Notes: generated from the sequence alone by a model not told the origin. Positions 34,718 to 44,984 are shown, numbered from the stretch's first letter. The stretch: 64,000 bases of DNA from Rheinheimera sp. (GCF_030690345.1 NZ_JAUYGV010000009.1:1-64000); one strand, 5' to 3'. Program-made: numbers and translations.

Positions 34718-36439
34718 TTAAAACGGATAAATCAGCGGTAGAAATACCAACACTACCGCACTGTACACCAGCGCCATCGGCACGCCGAGGCGAATATAGT
34801 CGCGCAACTGATAATTGCCTGCCGAATACACCATCAGATTAGTTTGATAGCCAAACGGCGAAATAAAACTGGCAGAAGCACCAAAAGCCACTGCCATAAA
34901 AAACGGCACCGGGTCCACACCCAAATTCTGCGCTATGGCATAAGCAATAGGAAAGGTCAGCGCGGCAGCGGCATTATTCGTTACCAGTTCAGTAAACAAC
35001 CAGGTAGCGATAAACACCGCGATCAGCGCACCATAAGCACCGCTGCCGTCGACCAGGGCTATCAAGCCATCTGCTATCTGGCCGGCTACCCCGGTTTGGA
35101 TCATCAGCTGTGCCAGGCCGATAGCCGAACCGACAATTAACCACAGCTCCAACGGGAAGCGGTTTTTAATTTCATTTACCGAAACCGCGCCACCGGCAAC
35201 ATAGGCCAGCAGCAGCACCGGCAGGCTTTTAATCAGCGGCGCTATATCGGCAATCGACAACGCCAGCGCAGTAATAAAACCGAGCAGCACCCAATGGCTG
35301 CGATTTTTTGACAGCGGTGTAGAGATAGCTAAACCGTTAACGTAAATAAACTCCTGGCTAAGCTGATGCTGGCCGGGAAAATGTTTGCCCACCGATAAAA
35401 TTAATACATCGCCGGCGTGCAGCACCAGATCGCCCAAGCCACCCTGCAGGCGTTCATGGCCGCGACGTACGGCAATCACCACCGCATCGTATTCATGGCG
35501 AAAACGAATCTGCTTTAAGCTTTTGCCCACCAGCCGTGAACTGTAACTGAGTACCGCCTCAAGCAGTTCGCCCTGTTGCTGATCCTGGCGCAGCAACTCC
35601 AAACCGGGGAACTGTTGCAAGCGCGATACCGCTTCCAAATCGCCGACAAAACGCAGTTCATCACCGGCTTCAATAACGGTTTCCGGCGTTACCGGGCAAA
35701 TACGTTCAGTACCGCGCTGAATCTCAGCCAAAAATAGTGCTTGCAGCTCCCGCAACTGGTTTTGCTCTACGCTTTTGCCAATCAGCTGGCTGTCGCTGCG
35801 CACATGAGCGGTTAAGTAATACGGCGTGGTTTGGCCGGCATCTTTGTTGTTGTCCGGCAACCAGTGGCTGCCAATCACCAACACCACTATACCGGCAGCC
35901 AGTACTAAGGCGCCCAGCAGGGTAAAGTCAAAAAAGCCCAGCAGCGGTTCACCGCTTTGTTCGACAAAGCCGTTGACTATAAGGTTGGTTGAGGTGCCGA
36001 TTAACGTCAGCATACCGCCAAGAATGGCGCTGTACGACAGCGGCAGCAGCAGTTTGGACGCGGCAAAGTGATTATGATGCCGCAGCGATGACATCAGCGT
36101 AGACACCACCGCCGTATTATTAATAAAAGCCGACATCAGCGCGCTGGATAAGCTTAACCTGGCAATAACGCTGCTTAAGCGCTTACCGGCAAAGCCGCGG
36201 CTGAGCCAACTGACCAGTTGCGACTTTTCAATGCCAATCGACACCAATAGCAGCAACAGCAGCGTAACCAGCGACGGATTGGCGAAGTTTTGCAATGCGC
36301 TTTCCAGTGGCAACCAGCCAATAAGGTAACTAACCAGCAAGGCGCCGCCAAACCACAGTGCCGGTGAGCGTTTGCTGAAAATCAGCCCCGCCACCAGCGC
36401 CAGCAACAGTGCGACTACGCCATACTGCTGATATGGCAT
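34718..36439 (-). CDS. SLC13/DASS-type sulfate permease with RCK_C domains
   Basis: A 573-residue transporter with about ten to twelve hydrophobic helices split by a cytoplasmic insert (about 200-375) of two RCK C-terminal-like domains (LIGKSVEQNQLRELQALFL..., LVGKSLKQIRFRHEYDAVV). The duplicated transport motifs, each with SxxNNT or TNNAAA (NNTAVVSTL and ELVTNNAAAALTFP) and GTSTNLIVNG, bind sodium and anion. Similar SLC13 proteins sit in cys operons as sulfate importers, such as SAC1-like ones. It overlaps cysN by one base, which strongly suggests sulfate as substrate. Confidence 0.85.
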   Translation of the reverse strand: MPYQQYGVVALLLALVAGLIFSKRSPALWFGGALLVSYLIGWLPLESALQNFANPSLVTLLLLLLVSIGIEKSQLVSWLSRGFAGKRLSSVIARLSLSSALMSAFINNTAVVSTLMSSLRHHNHFAASKLLLPLSYSAILGGMLTLIGTSTNLIVNGFVEQSGEPLLGFFDFTLLGALVLAAGIVVLVIGSHWLPDNNKDAGQTTPYYLTAHVRSDSQLIGKSVEQNQLRELQALFLAEIQRGTERICPVTPETVIEAGDELRFVGDLEAVSRLQQFPGLELLRQDQQQGELLEAVLSYSSRLVGKSLKQIRFRHEYDAVVIAVRRGHERLQGGLGDLVLHAGDVLILSVGKHFPGQHQLSQEFIYVNGLAISTPLSKNRSHWVLLGFITALALSIADIAPLIKSLPVLLLAYVAGGAVSVNEIKNRFPLELWLIVGSAIGLAQLMIQTGVAGQIADGLIALVDGSGAYGALIAVFIATWLFTELVTNNAAAALTFPIAYAIAQNLGVDPVPFFMAVAFGASASFISPFGYQTNLMVYSAGNYQLRDYIRLGVPMALVYSAVVLVFLPLIYPF

Positions 36440-37917
36440 TACTGCGCAGCCTTAACCATTTCGGTGTTAAACAGGTCGGCGTTAAACAGCTCGCGCACAT
36501 CGCGCGCGCCCCAGTGTGGGAAATGCTTACGGATCAAGGCATTCAGCTCGCGCTCAAAGGCACTGATATCGCCACTGGCGGCTTTTTCTTCTGCCAGCAC
36601 ATTCTGAATTAACCCGGCCGCTACCGTCGCATTGGTTAAACGGTCGATCAGAATAAAGTTGCCGGTACCGGGCTGGGTTCTGAAGGTATCCAGCGGCAGC
36701 GTCTCAGTTAGCTCCAGCTCTACCAGCGCAATATCGTTCATTGCTACCTGCTCTGCCGCTTCCTGCGCCAGTGTATTCACATTAACCTTATGGTTCAGCC
36801 GGTTAATGCTGACACTGCTCTTACGCGTTGCCAGTTTTAAGTCATACAAACGGCCGGCTTCCAAAGGCTGCTCGTTAAACCACACCACATAAGCCAGCGC
36901 ACGGTTGCTCAGGCTAACGTTGTCATCCGACGGCACCAGCCAATCACCACGGCTGATATCGATTTCGTCATTCAACGTTAGTGTAATGGCTTCACCAGCG
37001 CTGGCTGATGGCTGCTCGCCGGCAAAGCTGACAATTTGCTTGATGGTGCTTTTTTTACCCGACGGCCAGGCAGTAACCGCCTGACCAACCGCTAAACGGC
37101 CGCTGACCAGGGTGCCGGCAAAACCGCGAAAATCCAGATCCGGCCGGTTAACATACTGCACCGGGAACCGCGTTGCAGCACCACCACGTTGCGGTATCGG
37201 CAGGGTTTCCAGTCGCGGCAGCAATGCCGTGCCGGTGTACCACGGCATATTGGCCGACAGGGTTAGAATGTTTTCGCCTTTTAGCGCGCTAATCGGTACC
37301 ACATCCACCGTTGGCACCTGCAATTGCGCCATCAATGCCTGCACGTCTTGTACGATAGCGTTATAAATGTGCTCGCTGTAACCGACGATATCCATTTTAT
37401 TCACGGCAACAATTAAGTGCTTAATGCCCAGCAAAGCGCAAATAAAGCTGTGGCGCCGCGTTTGCGTTTGTACACCGTAGCGGGCGTCAATCAGCAAAAT
37501 GGCCACATCAGAGGTGGAAGCTCCGGTGGCCATATTACGGGTGTATTGCTCGTGGCCGGGCGTATCGGCCAGAATAAACTTACGCTCGGTAGTGGAGAAA
37601 TAACGATAGGCCACGTCAATGGTAATGCCTTGCTCGCGCTCGGCCTGTAAGCCGTCAACCAGCATTGCCAGTTCTAACTCGCCTTCACTGTTGCGGCCTT
37701 TATGGTCGCGCTTTAGCGCGTCCAGCTGATCATCGTACAGCTGCTGGCTATCATGCAGCAGACGGCCGATCAAGGTACTTTTGCCATCATCAACACTGCC
37801 GCAGGTCAGCACACGCAACAAGCCTTTGTCCTGATGCTGCTGTAAATAGCCGCGAATGCCCAGGTGGTTTAATTGCTCGTTTAACGAGGTTACCGGCGTT
37901 AAATTAACTACAGACAT
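36439..37917 (-). CDS. cysN: Sulfate adenylyltransferase GTPase subunit CysN
   Basis: A 492-residue elongation-factor-like GTPase that drives APS formation by CysD. G motifs are intact: GSVDDGKSTLIGRLLHD (about 40-56), DTPGHEQYTRNMATG (about 117-131) and NKMD (about 172-175). Beta-barrel domains follow. There is no fused APS kinase, since CysC is separate. Start and stop overlap its neighbours (TGATG-type junction with cysD). Confidence 0.96.
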   Translation of the reverse strand: MSVVNLTPVTSLNEQLNHLGIRGYLQQHQDKGLLRVLTCGSVDDGKSTLIGRLLHDSQQLYDDQLDALKRDHKGRNSEGELELAMLVDGLQAEREQGITIDVAYRYFSTTERKFILADTPGHEQYTRNMATGASTSDVAILLIDARYGVQTQTRRHSFICALLGIKHLIVAVNKMDIVGYSEHIYNAIVQDVQALMAQLQVPTVDVVPISALKGENILTLSANMPWYTGTALLPRLETLPIPQRGGAATRFPVQYVNRPDLDFRGFAGTLVSGRLAVGQAVTAWPSGKKSTIKQIVSFAGEQPSASAGEAITLTLNDEIDISRGDWLVPSDDNVSLSNRALAYVVWFNEQPLEAGRLYDLKLATRKSSVSINRLNHKVNVNTLAQEAAEQVAMNDIALVELELTETLPLDTFRTQPGTGNFILIDRLTNATVAAGLIQNVLAEEKAASGDISAFERELNALIRKHFPHWGARDVRELFNADLFNTEMVKAAQ

Positions 37918-38828
37918 CAGAAGTACCCCTCGCGTTTTTTCAATTCCATGCCGGATTGATCCTGGTCAATCACGCGGCCCTGGCGCTCCGACGTGCGGGC
38001 GCGCAACATCTCTTCCACTATTCCTTCCAATGTATCGGCGGTAGATTCAATGGCGCCGGTCAGCGGATAACAGCCCAGGGTTCTGAAACGAACCGACTTC
38101 AACTGCGGCGTTTCACCCGGCTCCAACGGCATACGCTCGTCATCTACCATAATCAGCGTGCCATTGCGCTCGACAACGGGGCGTGGCTTGGCTAAGTACA
38201 GCGGTACTATGTCGATATTTTCCTGCAGGATATATAACCAGATATCCAGCTCGGTCCAGTTCGACAGCGGGAATACACGGATACTTTCGCCTTCATTAAT
38301 GGCGCCGTTATAAATATTCCACAGCTCCGGCCGCTGGTTTTTCGGGTCCCAGCGATGGTGCTTATCGCGAAACGAATACACCCGCTCTTTGGCGCGGGAT
38401 TTTTCTTCATCGCGGCGGGCGCCACCAAAGGCCGCATCAAAGCCGTATTTATTCAGCGCCTGCTTTAAACCCTGGGTTTTCATAATGTCGGTGTGTTTGG
38501 CACTGCCATGAACAAAGGGGTTGATATTCATCGCTAAGCCTTCCGGGTTTTTATGCACCAGCAGCTCAAAGTTGTACTCTTTAGCCAGGCGGTCGCGAAA
38601 TTCGATCATCTCGCGAAATTTCCAGTTGGTATCAACATGCAACAGCGGAAACGGGATCTTACCCGGTGCAAAGGCTTTACGTGCCAGATGCAGCAATACC
38701 GATGAGTCTTTGCCAATCGAGTACAGCATTACCGGCTTTTTGAATTCGGCCGCTACTTCACGAAAAATATGGATACTCTCGGCTTCCAGTTGCTGTAAGT
38801 GCGACAAGGCACCTGCTAACTCAGACAT
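37917..38828 (-). CDS. cysD: Sulfate adenylyltransferase catalytic subunit CysD
   Basis: A 303-residue PP-loop enzyme that joins sulfate and ATP into APS. The motif [13 protein letters not shown] lies at about 37-49, [15 protein letters not shown] at about 133-147 and the conserved [10 protein letters not shown] at about 184-193. The longest frame begins 34 codons earlier inside cysG, but GAGG and the family length (302) favour the ATG at 38828. Ten bases separate it from cysG. Confidence 0.96.
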   Translation of the reverse strand: MSELAGALSHLQQLEAESIHIFREVAAEFKKPVMLYSIGKDSSVLLHLARKAFAPGKIPFPLLHVDTNWKFREMIEFRDRLAKEYNFELLVHKNPEGLAMNINPFVHGSAKHTDIMKTQGLKQALNKYGFDAAFGGARRDEEKSRAKERVYSFRDKHHRWDPKNQRPELWNIYNGAINEGESIRVFPLSNWTELDIWLYILQENIDIVPLYLAKPRPVVERNGTLIMVDDERMPLEPGETPQLKSVRFRTLGCYPLTGAIESTADTLEGIVEEMLRARTSERQGRVIDQDQSGMELKKREGYF

Positions 38829-38838
38829 TTCTTTTTCC

Positions 38839-40260
38839 TCATGCCATTCGGGTAAGTGTTTGGCCAAATACCGCCGCTTGCGGCCGTTGACCAAACCAAT
38901 GTAAATCTTGTTGTAGTGCCACCACTTCACCTATAACCAGCAACGCCGGTGAGCTGATGTGTTGCTGCTCTACCAAATCGGCCAGTTGTTGCAGTGTGCC
39001 GGTTACAATGCGTTGCTGTGGCCTGGTACCGTTTTCAATAATGGCTACCGGTACCGAGCCACTGCGTCCTGCAGCCATCAGCTGCTGCTGAATATGGCCG
39101 GCTTTCATCAAGCCCATGTAAATAACCAGCGTTTGGTTAGCTTTACTCATGCTGTGCCAGTCCGGCTCGGTGCCATCTTTGCGGCAGTGGCCGGTAACAA
39201 ACTGCACGCTTTGTGCATGGTCGCGGTGTGTTAGCGGTATGCCGGCATAAGCCGCACAGCCGGCGGCGGCCGTAACCCCGGGCACCACCTGAAAGGCAAT
39301 GTTGTGTGGCAATAGCGCCTGAATTTCTTCGCCACCGCGGCCAAAAATAAACGGGTCGCCACCTTTTAAGCGGCAAACTTTTTTACCGGCCAGGGCTAAA
39401 TCAATCAGCAGTTGGTTGGTGTCCTGCTGCGGCACTGAGTGATCGCCGGCTTTTTTACCGACGCAAATGCGCTCTGCATCGCGACGCACCAATTCCATGA
39501 TTTGTGGCGAAACTAAATAGTCGAACACCACCACATCAGCTTGCTGCATCAGCTGCAGCGCTTTTAACGTTAACAGCTCCGGGTCGCCCGGACCAGCACC
39601 CACCACATAGACTTCACCGGCTTGCGGCAAAGGTTGATCCAACAGCTGCGCCAGCCGCTGTTCTGCCTGCGGCAGCTGATTAGCCTGCACATCACGGACT
39701 ACATCAGAATCAAATACTGTTTCCCAAAACTGCCGCCGCGCGGCAAAACCGCTGATTTTGGCTTTGACCTTGTGGCGAAAGCGGCCGACTAACTCTGCCA
39801 ATGGCCCTAAATGCTGTGGCAACAAGGCTTCAAGTTTCTCGCGTAAGCGCCGCGCCAGTACCGGTGCGGTACCAAAGCTGGAGATAGCAATTAAAATCGG
39901 GCTGCGATCGATAATCGACGGAAAGATAAAGCCACATTTGGGCTGATCATCTACTGTGTTTACCAGCATATTGCGCGCCGTAGCCGCATCAAAGACTGCC
40001 GCGTTAACCTCATCGTTATCGGTGGCAGCGATTACCAGCAATTTGCCATCCAGCAAAGTCGGCTCAAAGTAGCCTTTGATTAGTTCCGCCACACCATCCT
40101 GCTGCCACTGCACAAACTCAGCGGCAAACTCCGGCGCCACTACCGTTAATTTTGCGCCGGCGCTTAGCAAGGTACCGGCTTTGCGCAGCGCCACCGAACC
40201 GCCGCCAACAATCAGCACCGGTTTATCGGTTAACTTTACAAATAAGGGTAAATACTGCAC
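38839..40260 (-). CDS. cysG: Siroheme synthase CysG
   Basis: A 473-residue fusion. The N-terminal half (about 1-150) is precorrin-2 dehydrogenase/ferrochelatase with the NAD site [13 protein letters not shown] (about 16-28) and the phosphoserine region [14 protein letters not shown]. The C-terminal half is uroporphyrinogen III methyltransferase ([41 protein letters not shown]). It makes the siroheme needed by CysI. First gene of this operon, followed by cysD. Confidence 0.96.
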   Translation of the reverse strand: MQYLPLFVKLTDKPVLIVGGGSVALRKAGTLLSAGAKLTVVAPEFAAEFVQWQQDGVAELIKGYFEPTLLDGKLLVIAATDNDEVNAAVFDAATARNMLVNTVDDQPKCGFIFPSIIDRSPILIAISSFGTAPVLARRLREKLEALLPQHLGPLAELVGRFRHKVKAKISGFAARRQFWETVFDSDVVRDVQANQLPQAEQRLAQLLDQPLPQAGEVYVVGAGPGDPELLTLKALQLMQQADVVVFDYLVSPQIMELVRRDAERICVGKKAGDHSVPQQDTNQLLIDLALAGKKVCRLKGGDPFIFGRGGEEIQALLPHNIAFQVVPGVTAAAGCAAYAGIPLTHRDHAQSVQFVTGHCRKDGTEPDWHSMSKANQTLVIYMGLMKAGHIQQQLMAAGRSGSVPVAIIENGTRPQQRIVTGTLQQLADLVEQQHISSPALLVIGEVVALQQDLHWFGQRPQAAVFGQTLTRMA

Positions 40261-40284
40261 ACCAGCTCCTGCGCTTTAACCATG

Positions 40285-40299
40285 CTCACTTAAAGTGAG
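40285..40299. promoter_or_regulatory. Palindrome upstream of cysG
   Basis: CTCACTT and AAGTGAG separated by one base, 25 bases before the cysG ATG. It is a possible operator or short hairpin in the 5' leader. I cannot match it to a known regulator site. Confidence 0.35.
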
Positions 40300-40412
40300 T
40301 ATACAGCGTGCAGAATAGCCGTCCGTATGGCTTTTATAAAATAGTTAATTACGCTCAGATATAACTAAAAGGAATTAATGACGAGTTTGGAATAAGCGGC
40401 AAAGGTTCAGGC

Positions 40413-40441
40413 ATAAAAAAACGGCAACCGAAGTTGCCGTT
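40413..40441 (-). terminator. Terminator of ahpCF
   Basis: On the minus strand AACGGCAAC (40441-40433), a TTCG loop and GTTGCCGTT (40428-40420) are followed by TTTTTT. Classic intrinsic terminator 43 bases after the ahpF stop. Confidence 0.92.
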
Positions 40442-40483
40442 AAAGCTACAGAGAGAGTGAAGCTAAACTGTTACGCCATTCAC

Positions 40484-42028
40484 TTACTGGCGGATCATAT
40501 AGTCAAAGGCACCCAGCGCGGCATTAGCGCCCGAGCCCATAGCGATAATAATTTGCTTGTACGGCGCTGTAGTAGCATCACCGGCAGCAAATACGCCCGG
40601 CACTGAGGTTTGGCCACGCTCGTCGACGATAATTTCACCGCGTGGCGATAATTCCACTGCACCGCGTAACCATTCGGTATTTGGCACTAAACCTATCTGC
40701 ACAAAGATACCGGCCAGCTCAATATGATGCTTATCACCGGTTTTACGGTCAGTATAGTTAATACCATTTACACGGCTGCCATCACCGGTCACTTCGGTCG
40801 ACTGGGCTTCAGTGATAATAGTGATATTGCCCATCGATTTGGCTTTTTTCACCAGTACCGCATCGGCACGCAACTCAGCGGCAAATTCCAGCACGGTAAC
40901 GTGCTCAACAATACCGGCTAAGTCGATAGCGGCTTCAATGCCGGAGTTACCGCCACCAATTACTGCCACCTTTTTGCCTTTAAACAACGGGCCGTCACAG
41001 TGCGGGCAGTACGCCACGCCTTTGCCGCGGTATTCCTGCTCGCCTGGCACGTTCATTTCTCTCCAGCGCGCGCCCGGGCTTAAAATCACGGTTTTGCTGT
41101 TTAGCACGGCGCCGTTTTGCAGCTCCAGCTGTACCTTGCCATCTTTACGCAGCGCTACAGCGCGCTGGTTGTTCATAATGTCGACGTTATATTCACGCAC
41201 GTGGGCTTCTAAGCTGTTAACCAGTTTTGGCCCTTCGGTGTATTGCACCGAGATAAAGTTTTCAATACCGACAGTATCGGCCACCTGGCCACCAAAGCGC
41301 TCGGCAACGATACCGGTGTTTAAGCCTTTGCGGGCAGCATAGATAGAGGCTGCTGCACCGGCCGGGCCACCACCCACTACCAGCACATCAAAGTCAGCTT
41401 TGGTTTTCAGCGCTTCGGCCTGGCGTTTTTCGGCATTAACATCCAGTTTTTGGATGATTTTTTCCAGCGTAATGGCGCCCTGGGAAAACAGTTCGCCGTT
41501 TAAGTACACTGATGGCACCGCCATAATGTTTTTGTCGGCCACTTCCTGCTGGAACATGGCACCGTCGATCATCACGTTGGTAATGCCCGGGTTGATCGCC
41601 GACATAATGTTCAGCGCCTGTACGACTTCCGGACAGGTTTGGCAGCTTAACGACACATAGGTCTCAAAGGCGAAGCTGCCCTGTAGCTGACGGATTTGTT
41701 CAATAGTATCGGCTGCTACTTTAATAGGGTGACCGCCTGAGTGCAGCAGCGCCAGCACTAAGGAGGTAAATTCATGGCCCAGCGGCACACCGGCAAACGT
41801 AATGTGGGTGTCGTTGGCAACTGAACGCACCAGCATCGCCGGCTTGCGTGTCAGGGCGTTGTCATCGCGGCGCAATGACACTAAATCAGATAATTCGGCA
41901 ATGTCGCTTGCCAGGGCGTTTACTTCAGCAGCTTTGGCGCTATCGTCTAAAGATACCACCAGTTCAACCTGCGTTTTCAGGTTCTGCAGATAGGTTTTTA
42001 ATTGTTGCTTCAGGTTAGTATCTAACAT
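40484..42028 (-). CDS. ahpF: Alkyl hydroperoxide reductase flavoprotein AhpF
   Basis: A 514-residue FAD/NAD(P)H disulfide reductase that recharges AhpC. The N-terminal tandem thioredoxin-like domain carries SCQTCPE (about 129-135). The thioredoxin-reductase-like part has [19 protein letters not shown] (about 216-234), the redox pair CPHC (about 339-342) and [16 protein letters not shown]. The length (about 520) rules out plain thioredoxin reductase. It lies 179 bases after ahpC with two hairpins between. Confidence 0.95.
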   Translation of the reverse strand: MLDTNLKQQLKTYLQNLKTQVELVVSLDDSAKAAEVNALASDIAELSDLVSLRRDDNALTRKPAMLVRSVANDTHITFAGVPLGHEFTSLVLALLHSGGHPIKVAADTIEQIRQLQGSFAFETYVSLSCQTCPEVVQALNIMSAINPGITNVMIDGAMFQQEVADKNIMAVPSVYLNGELFSQGAITLEKIIQKLDVNAEKRQAEALKTKADFDVLVVGGGPAGAAASIYAARKGLNTGIVAERFGGQVADTVGIENFISVQYTEGPKLVNSLEAHVREYNVDIMNNQRAVALRKDGKVQLELQNGAVLNSKTVILSPGARWREMNVPGEQEYRGKGVAYCPHCDGPLFKGKKVAVIGGGNSGIEAAIDLAGIVEHVTVLEFAAELRADAVLVKKAKSMGNITIITEAQSTEVTGDGSRVNGINYTDRKTGDKHHIELAGIFVQIGLVPNTEWLRGAVELSPRGEIIVDERGQTSVPGVFAAGDATTAPYKQIIIAMGSGANAALGAFDYMIRQ

Positions 42029-42083
42029 AATGGCTCCGGTTTACGTAATTCAGATAGTGCGAAAAAAAGTCAGCCGCAAAGGT

Positions 42084-42148
42084 CGGGCTGGGATAAACCA
42101 GCCCGTGCAAACAAGTATGTTGGCAGTGGGGAAGCTGGAAACAGCTTC
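42084..42148 (-). other. Two hairpins in the ahpC-ahpF gap
   Basis: CGGGCTGG (42084-42091) pairs with CCAGCCCG (42098-42105), and GAAGCTG (42131-42137) pairs with CAGCTTC (42142-42148) around GAAA. Neither has a strong T tract on the minus strand. They probably act as partial attenuators or 3'-end stabilisers that leave ahpC mRNA in excess over ahpF. Confidence 0.5.
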
Positions 42149-42207
42149 TTAAAAGAGGAGCTGTTTGCCGCTTCCGGCACTGCAGTTGCCTGCAGTTTGC
42201 ATCAAAG

Positions 42208-42774
42208 TTAGATTTTACCAACCAGGTCCAGTGATGGTGCCAGAGTGGCTTCGCCCGGAGTCCATTTTGCCGGACATACTTCGCCGTCGTGGTTAGCAAC
42301 ATACTGCGCAGCCTGCACTTTACGGAACAGTTCTGCAGCTGAGCGGCCGATACCCAGGTCATGAATTTCAGCTACTTTGATTTCGCCTTGCGGGTTAATC
42401 ACGAAAGTACCGCGCAGTGCTAAACCTTCTTCTTCAATCATTACACCGAAATTACGCGTGATAGTACCTGTTGGGTCACCGATCATCGGGTAGTTGATTT
42501 TCTTGATGGTGTCAGACGCATCGTGCCAGGCTTTGTGCGTGAAATGCGTGTCAGTAGATACTGAGTACACTTCAACACCGATTTCCTGGAACTTAGCATA
42601 GAAATCTGCCAGGTCGCCTAATTCTGTAGGACATACGAAAGTGAAGTCGGCCGGGTAAAATACTACTACAGACCATTTGCCAGCTAAGTCTTGCTCAGAA
42701 ACAGGAACAAACTTACCCTGATGAAAAGCAGTGGCTTTAAATGGTTTGATCTTAGTGTTGATAATAGAAGACAT
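42208..42774 (-). CDS. ahpC: Peroxiredoxin AhpC
   Basis: A 188-residue typical two-cysteine peroxiredoxin that reduces hydrogen peroxide and organic hydroperoxides. The peroxidatic cysteine is in [11 protein letters not shown] (about 41-51) and the resolving one in [11 protein letters not shown] (about 164-174). AGGAGCAAG precedes the ATG. OxyR control is usual in this family; I did not find a convincing OxyR site. Confidence 0.96.
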   Translation of the reverse strand: MSSIINTKIKPFKATAFHQGKFVPVSEQDLAGKWSVVVFYPADFTFVCPTELGDLADFYAKFQEIGVEVYSVSTDTHFTHKAWHDASDTIKKINYPMIGDPTGTITRNFGVMIEEEGLALRGTFVINPQGEIKVAEIHDLGIGRSAAELFRKVQAAQYVANHDGEVCPAKWTPGEATLAPSLDLVGKI

Positions 42775-42822
42775 AGTCTTGCTCCTTTAGGTTAGTTCAT
42801 GGGTTATGTTTCAACTGCAGCC

Positions 42823-42850
42823 AGTGTACCGTGCTGCACTCAATTGTCAA
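42823..42850 (-). promoter_or_regulatory. Probable ahpC promoter
   Basis: Minus strand TTGACA (42850-42845), a 16-base spacer and TACACT (42828-42823), leaving a leader of about 40 bases. Perfect -35 box. Confidence 0.6.
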
Positions 42851-42977
42851 AACGAATAAAACAAATTACTTTAATCGCTTTAATTGATTCAAATAACAAC
42901 TTTTTACCGCTGTTCAGCCAGCGCTTAGCTATACTCTGGCACTATTGCCGCCGGTTATCAGCTATCAGGAGCTTTTT

Positions 42978-43370
42978 ATGCGCAACCCCCGCACTTACGC
43001 CACCGCGGCGTTACTCAGCACTATTGCAGTGTTAACTGCTTGCCAGCAACAAGACTCGCCAACCGGCCAGTATCTGCAGATAAACGCAGCACAGAATGAA
43101 AAACCGTTCAGCCTGCAGTTTGACCAGGACCGCCTGTCCGGCTTTACCGGCTGCAACCGCGCTATGGGTAACTTTAAGGTAGATGAGGGCAAGCTGGTGG
43201 TTTCTCAACTGGCCGGCACTATGATGGCCTGCCAGGAAGATGCGATGCAACGCGAACAAGCCTTTCACAGTTTTTTGCAGAGCGGGCCTGCGCTGAGTTA
43301 TGACAATAAAACGTTGGTATTGCGCAAAGATGACACTGAGCATCGCTTTAGCCCACACAGCGAACAGTAG
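42978..43370 (+). CDS. META-domain (HslJ-like) lipoprotein
   Basis: A 130-residue lipoprotein (signal about 1-22, lipobox-like VLTAC) with one META domain: DQDRLSGFTGCNRAMGNFK (about 49-67) and LAGTMMACQEDAMQRE (about 78-93), the two family hallmarks with their cysteines. HslJ relatives are linked to heat and novobiocin tolerance, though the mechanism is unknown. The ATG at 42978 has CAGGAG upstream; a longer frame starts eleven codons earlier. Confidence 0.85.
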   Translation: MRNPRTYATAALLSTIAVLTACQQQDSPTGQYLQINAAQNEKPFSLQFDQDRLSGFTGCNRAMGNFKVDEGKLVVSQLAGTMMACQEDAMQREQAFHSFLQSGPALSYDNKTLVLRKDDTEHRFSPHSEQ

Positions 43371-43450
43371 CCTGGCCGGCAAGGCAACTCTTGTTGCCAC
43401 TGGTGTTTTCGGTATACTGCGTTGCATAATTTAGCATTGTACTGAAACAG

Positions 43451-44470
43451 ATGAAGATACTCGGCTACGGTATTTATCAGGATCACGCGCTTGGCGGCGA
43501 CATTCTGCTCGCTAAAGGACTACGCAGCAATGGCTGTACCGTCGACACTTACGACTTCAAACAACAGGTAAAGCAGTACGGCCAGGTTGCAGCGGATAAT
43601 GCCCTGCTCAGCATGGCCGGCCATTACGATCTGTTATTAATCGGTAAAGGCGAAAGGTTAAACCCAAAGCTAGCTGAAAAGCTGGCCGCGCAACTGCCTT
43701 TGGCGCTGTGGTATGGTGATATTCGTAACGAAATCCCGGGCTACTTGATGGCCATATTGCCTTTTGTCGATTATTTTTTTATGACCTCGGGCGGCGAAAC
43801 GTTAAAACAGTATCATCGTCTTGGTGTGAAAAACGTATCAGCCTACCTGTTTAACCCGTTTGACCCTGACCTTATTTGCTCTGATGCTGTGACAGAAAAA
43901 TCTCTCGACGTGCTTTTTACCGGCACCGGTTACCGGTTCGCGGGCGATGAGCGTAAAGCCAGCCTGGATTATTTAAAACAACGCTCAGATGTTACTTTTT
44001 TTGGTGGCGCAGAAAAATTTACCGCGGCAAAGTTCTCTTTGTGGCAAAAATTAAAGAAAGAACTCTCGCGCTTGAATAAGCGCCGCAAAGTGCGCGGTGA
44101 AGCCTATTTCGATGTTATTCAAAGAGCCAAAATAGGTATTGGCGTTAATGCGGTGCACCATATAAATAAATACACCAGCGACCGTCTTACGCACTATACC
44201 GGCTTTGGCACCTTTTTCCTCGCTCATGAGTTTGATGGTTTACGGGAGCTTTTCACCGCCGACGAAGTGGTGTCGTTTAACACAATTGAACAACTGGATT
44301 CATTGATAACGCACTACCTGCACAACCCTGCAGAGCGGGAAGCTATTGCAAAAAATGCACAACAAAAAGTACTACAGCATTACAACTGCCACAATATAAC
44401 CGGCATGATGTTAGATATTATTAACCGCGGCAGCAGTGACCGTTTCCCCTGGCTAGATATTGTCCGCTGA
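43451..44470 (+). CDS. CgeB-like glycosyltransferase
   Basis: A 339-residue protein. The C-terminal third (about 205-335) resembles a group 1 glycosyltransferase donor domain of the CgeB type, with RAKIGIGVNAVHHINKYTSDRLTHYTGFGTFFL. DVLFTGTGYRFAGDERKASLDYL near the middle is typical too. The N-terminal half is a less conserved Rossmann-like part. No polysaccharide genes are nearby, so the acceptor is unknown. It ends inside the convergent 63-residue gene. Confidence 0.75.
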   Translation: MKILGYGIYQDHALGGDILLAKGLRSNGCTVDTYDFKQQVKQYGQVAADNALLSMAGHYDLLLIGKGERLNPKLAEKLAAQLPLALWYGDIRNEIPGYLMAILPFVDYFFMTSGGETLKQYHRLGVKNVSAYLFNPFDPDLICSDAVTEKSLDVLFTGTGYRFAGDERKASLDYLKQRSDVTFFGGAEKFTAAKFSLWQKLKKELSRLNKRRKVRGEAYFDVIQRAKIGIGVNAVHHINKYTSDRLTHYTGFGTFFLAHEFDGLRELFTADEVVSFNTIEQLDSLITHYLHNPAEREAIAKNAQQKVLQHYNCHNITGMMLDIINRGSSDRFPWLDIVR

Positions 44471-44644
44471 GGGCAATATCTCTGAACTCGTGTCCATTGG
44501 CTGATCTAGAGAAGTAAGTTCTGCGGTAATAAGGAAATCAACTTTGTGCTGTAAAAGCAACACAACTTCTGCTGATTTAGCGGCTAAGCCAAGCAGGGCG
44601 GCGCCATGCTCAAGGACCTGTTTTTTTAAATACAACTCATACAT
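44453..44644 (-). CDS. Small protein coupled to the ArsR gene
   Basis: A 63-residue frame whose ATG lies inside the last codons of the ArsR-family gene (ATGTATGA overlap), the arrangement of a translationally coupled pair. The first 45 residues form a hydrophobic helical stretch (HGAALLGLAAKSAEVVLLLQ) and the tail is acidic. No family is recognised. It overlaps the 3' end of the convergent glycosyltransferase by 18 bases. Chance reading frame remains possible. Confidence 0.5.
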   Translation of the reverse strand: MYELYLKKQVLEHGAALLGLAAKSAEVVLLLQHKVDFLITAELTSLDQPMDTSSEILPSADNI

Positions 44645-44957
44645 TTTTCTGTTCTTTTGCCTTAGCTGCACTTTCTTTCTTCAACCCGCTACCAACAGGG
44701 CAGAATGTCGCCAACATGTTGGTAAGATTAGCCAGCATGTTTTTGTCCGCCAGACTGTACTCAATAAACTGGCCTTTGCGCTCACTGGTAATTAATTTTG
44801 CTTGCTCGAGAATCTTCAGGTGCTTTGATAACGCCGGTTTACTCATATCAAAGCGCTCGGCGATTTCGCCGGCAGTCAGTGTAGCTTCTGATAAGTACGC
44901 CAGAATTTTGCGTCTGGGAGTAGAGGCGAGAGCCTCGAAAACGTAATTAATTTCCAT
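44637..44957 (-). CDS. ArsR-family transcriptional regulator
   Basis: A 106-residue winged-helix regulator: LASTPRRKILAYLSEATLTAGEIAE leads to the recognition helix MSKPALSKHLKILEQAKLI and the wing ERKGQFIEYSL. No CxC metal-binding motif of arsenic or zinc sensors is present in the DNA-binding helix, so the ligand may not be a metal. Divergent from a cupin-like/DUF2867 pair with a near-perfect palindrome between them, so it is the probable repressor of both. Confidence 0.88.
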   Translation of the reverse strand: MEINYVFEALASTPRRKILAYLSEATLTAGEIAERFDMSKPALSKHLKILEQAKLITSERKGQFIEYSLADKNMLANLTNMLATFCPVGSGLKKESAAKAKEQKNV

Positions 44958-44964
44958 AAAATAT

Positions 44965-44984
44965 ATTTAGCTAATTAGTTAAAT
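44965..44984. promoter_or_regulatory. Candidate ArsR-type operator
   Basis: Twenty-base near-perfect palindrome ATTTAGCTAATTAGTTAAAT with two mismatched positions, eight bases upstream of the regulator start codon. The form of the half-site is normal for winged-helix ArsR repressors. Confidence 0.65.

Noticed and set aside
40812..41342. 176-codon plus-strand frame inside ahpF
   Set aside because: Serine/proline-rich antisense translation, typical of shadow frames.
42775..42977. OxyR site before ahpC
   Set aside because: The expected four spaced ATAG/CTAT elements could not be aligned convincingly.
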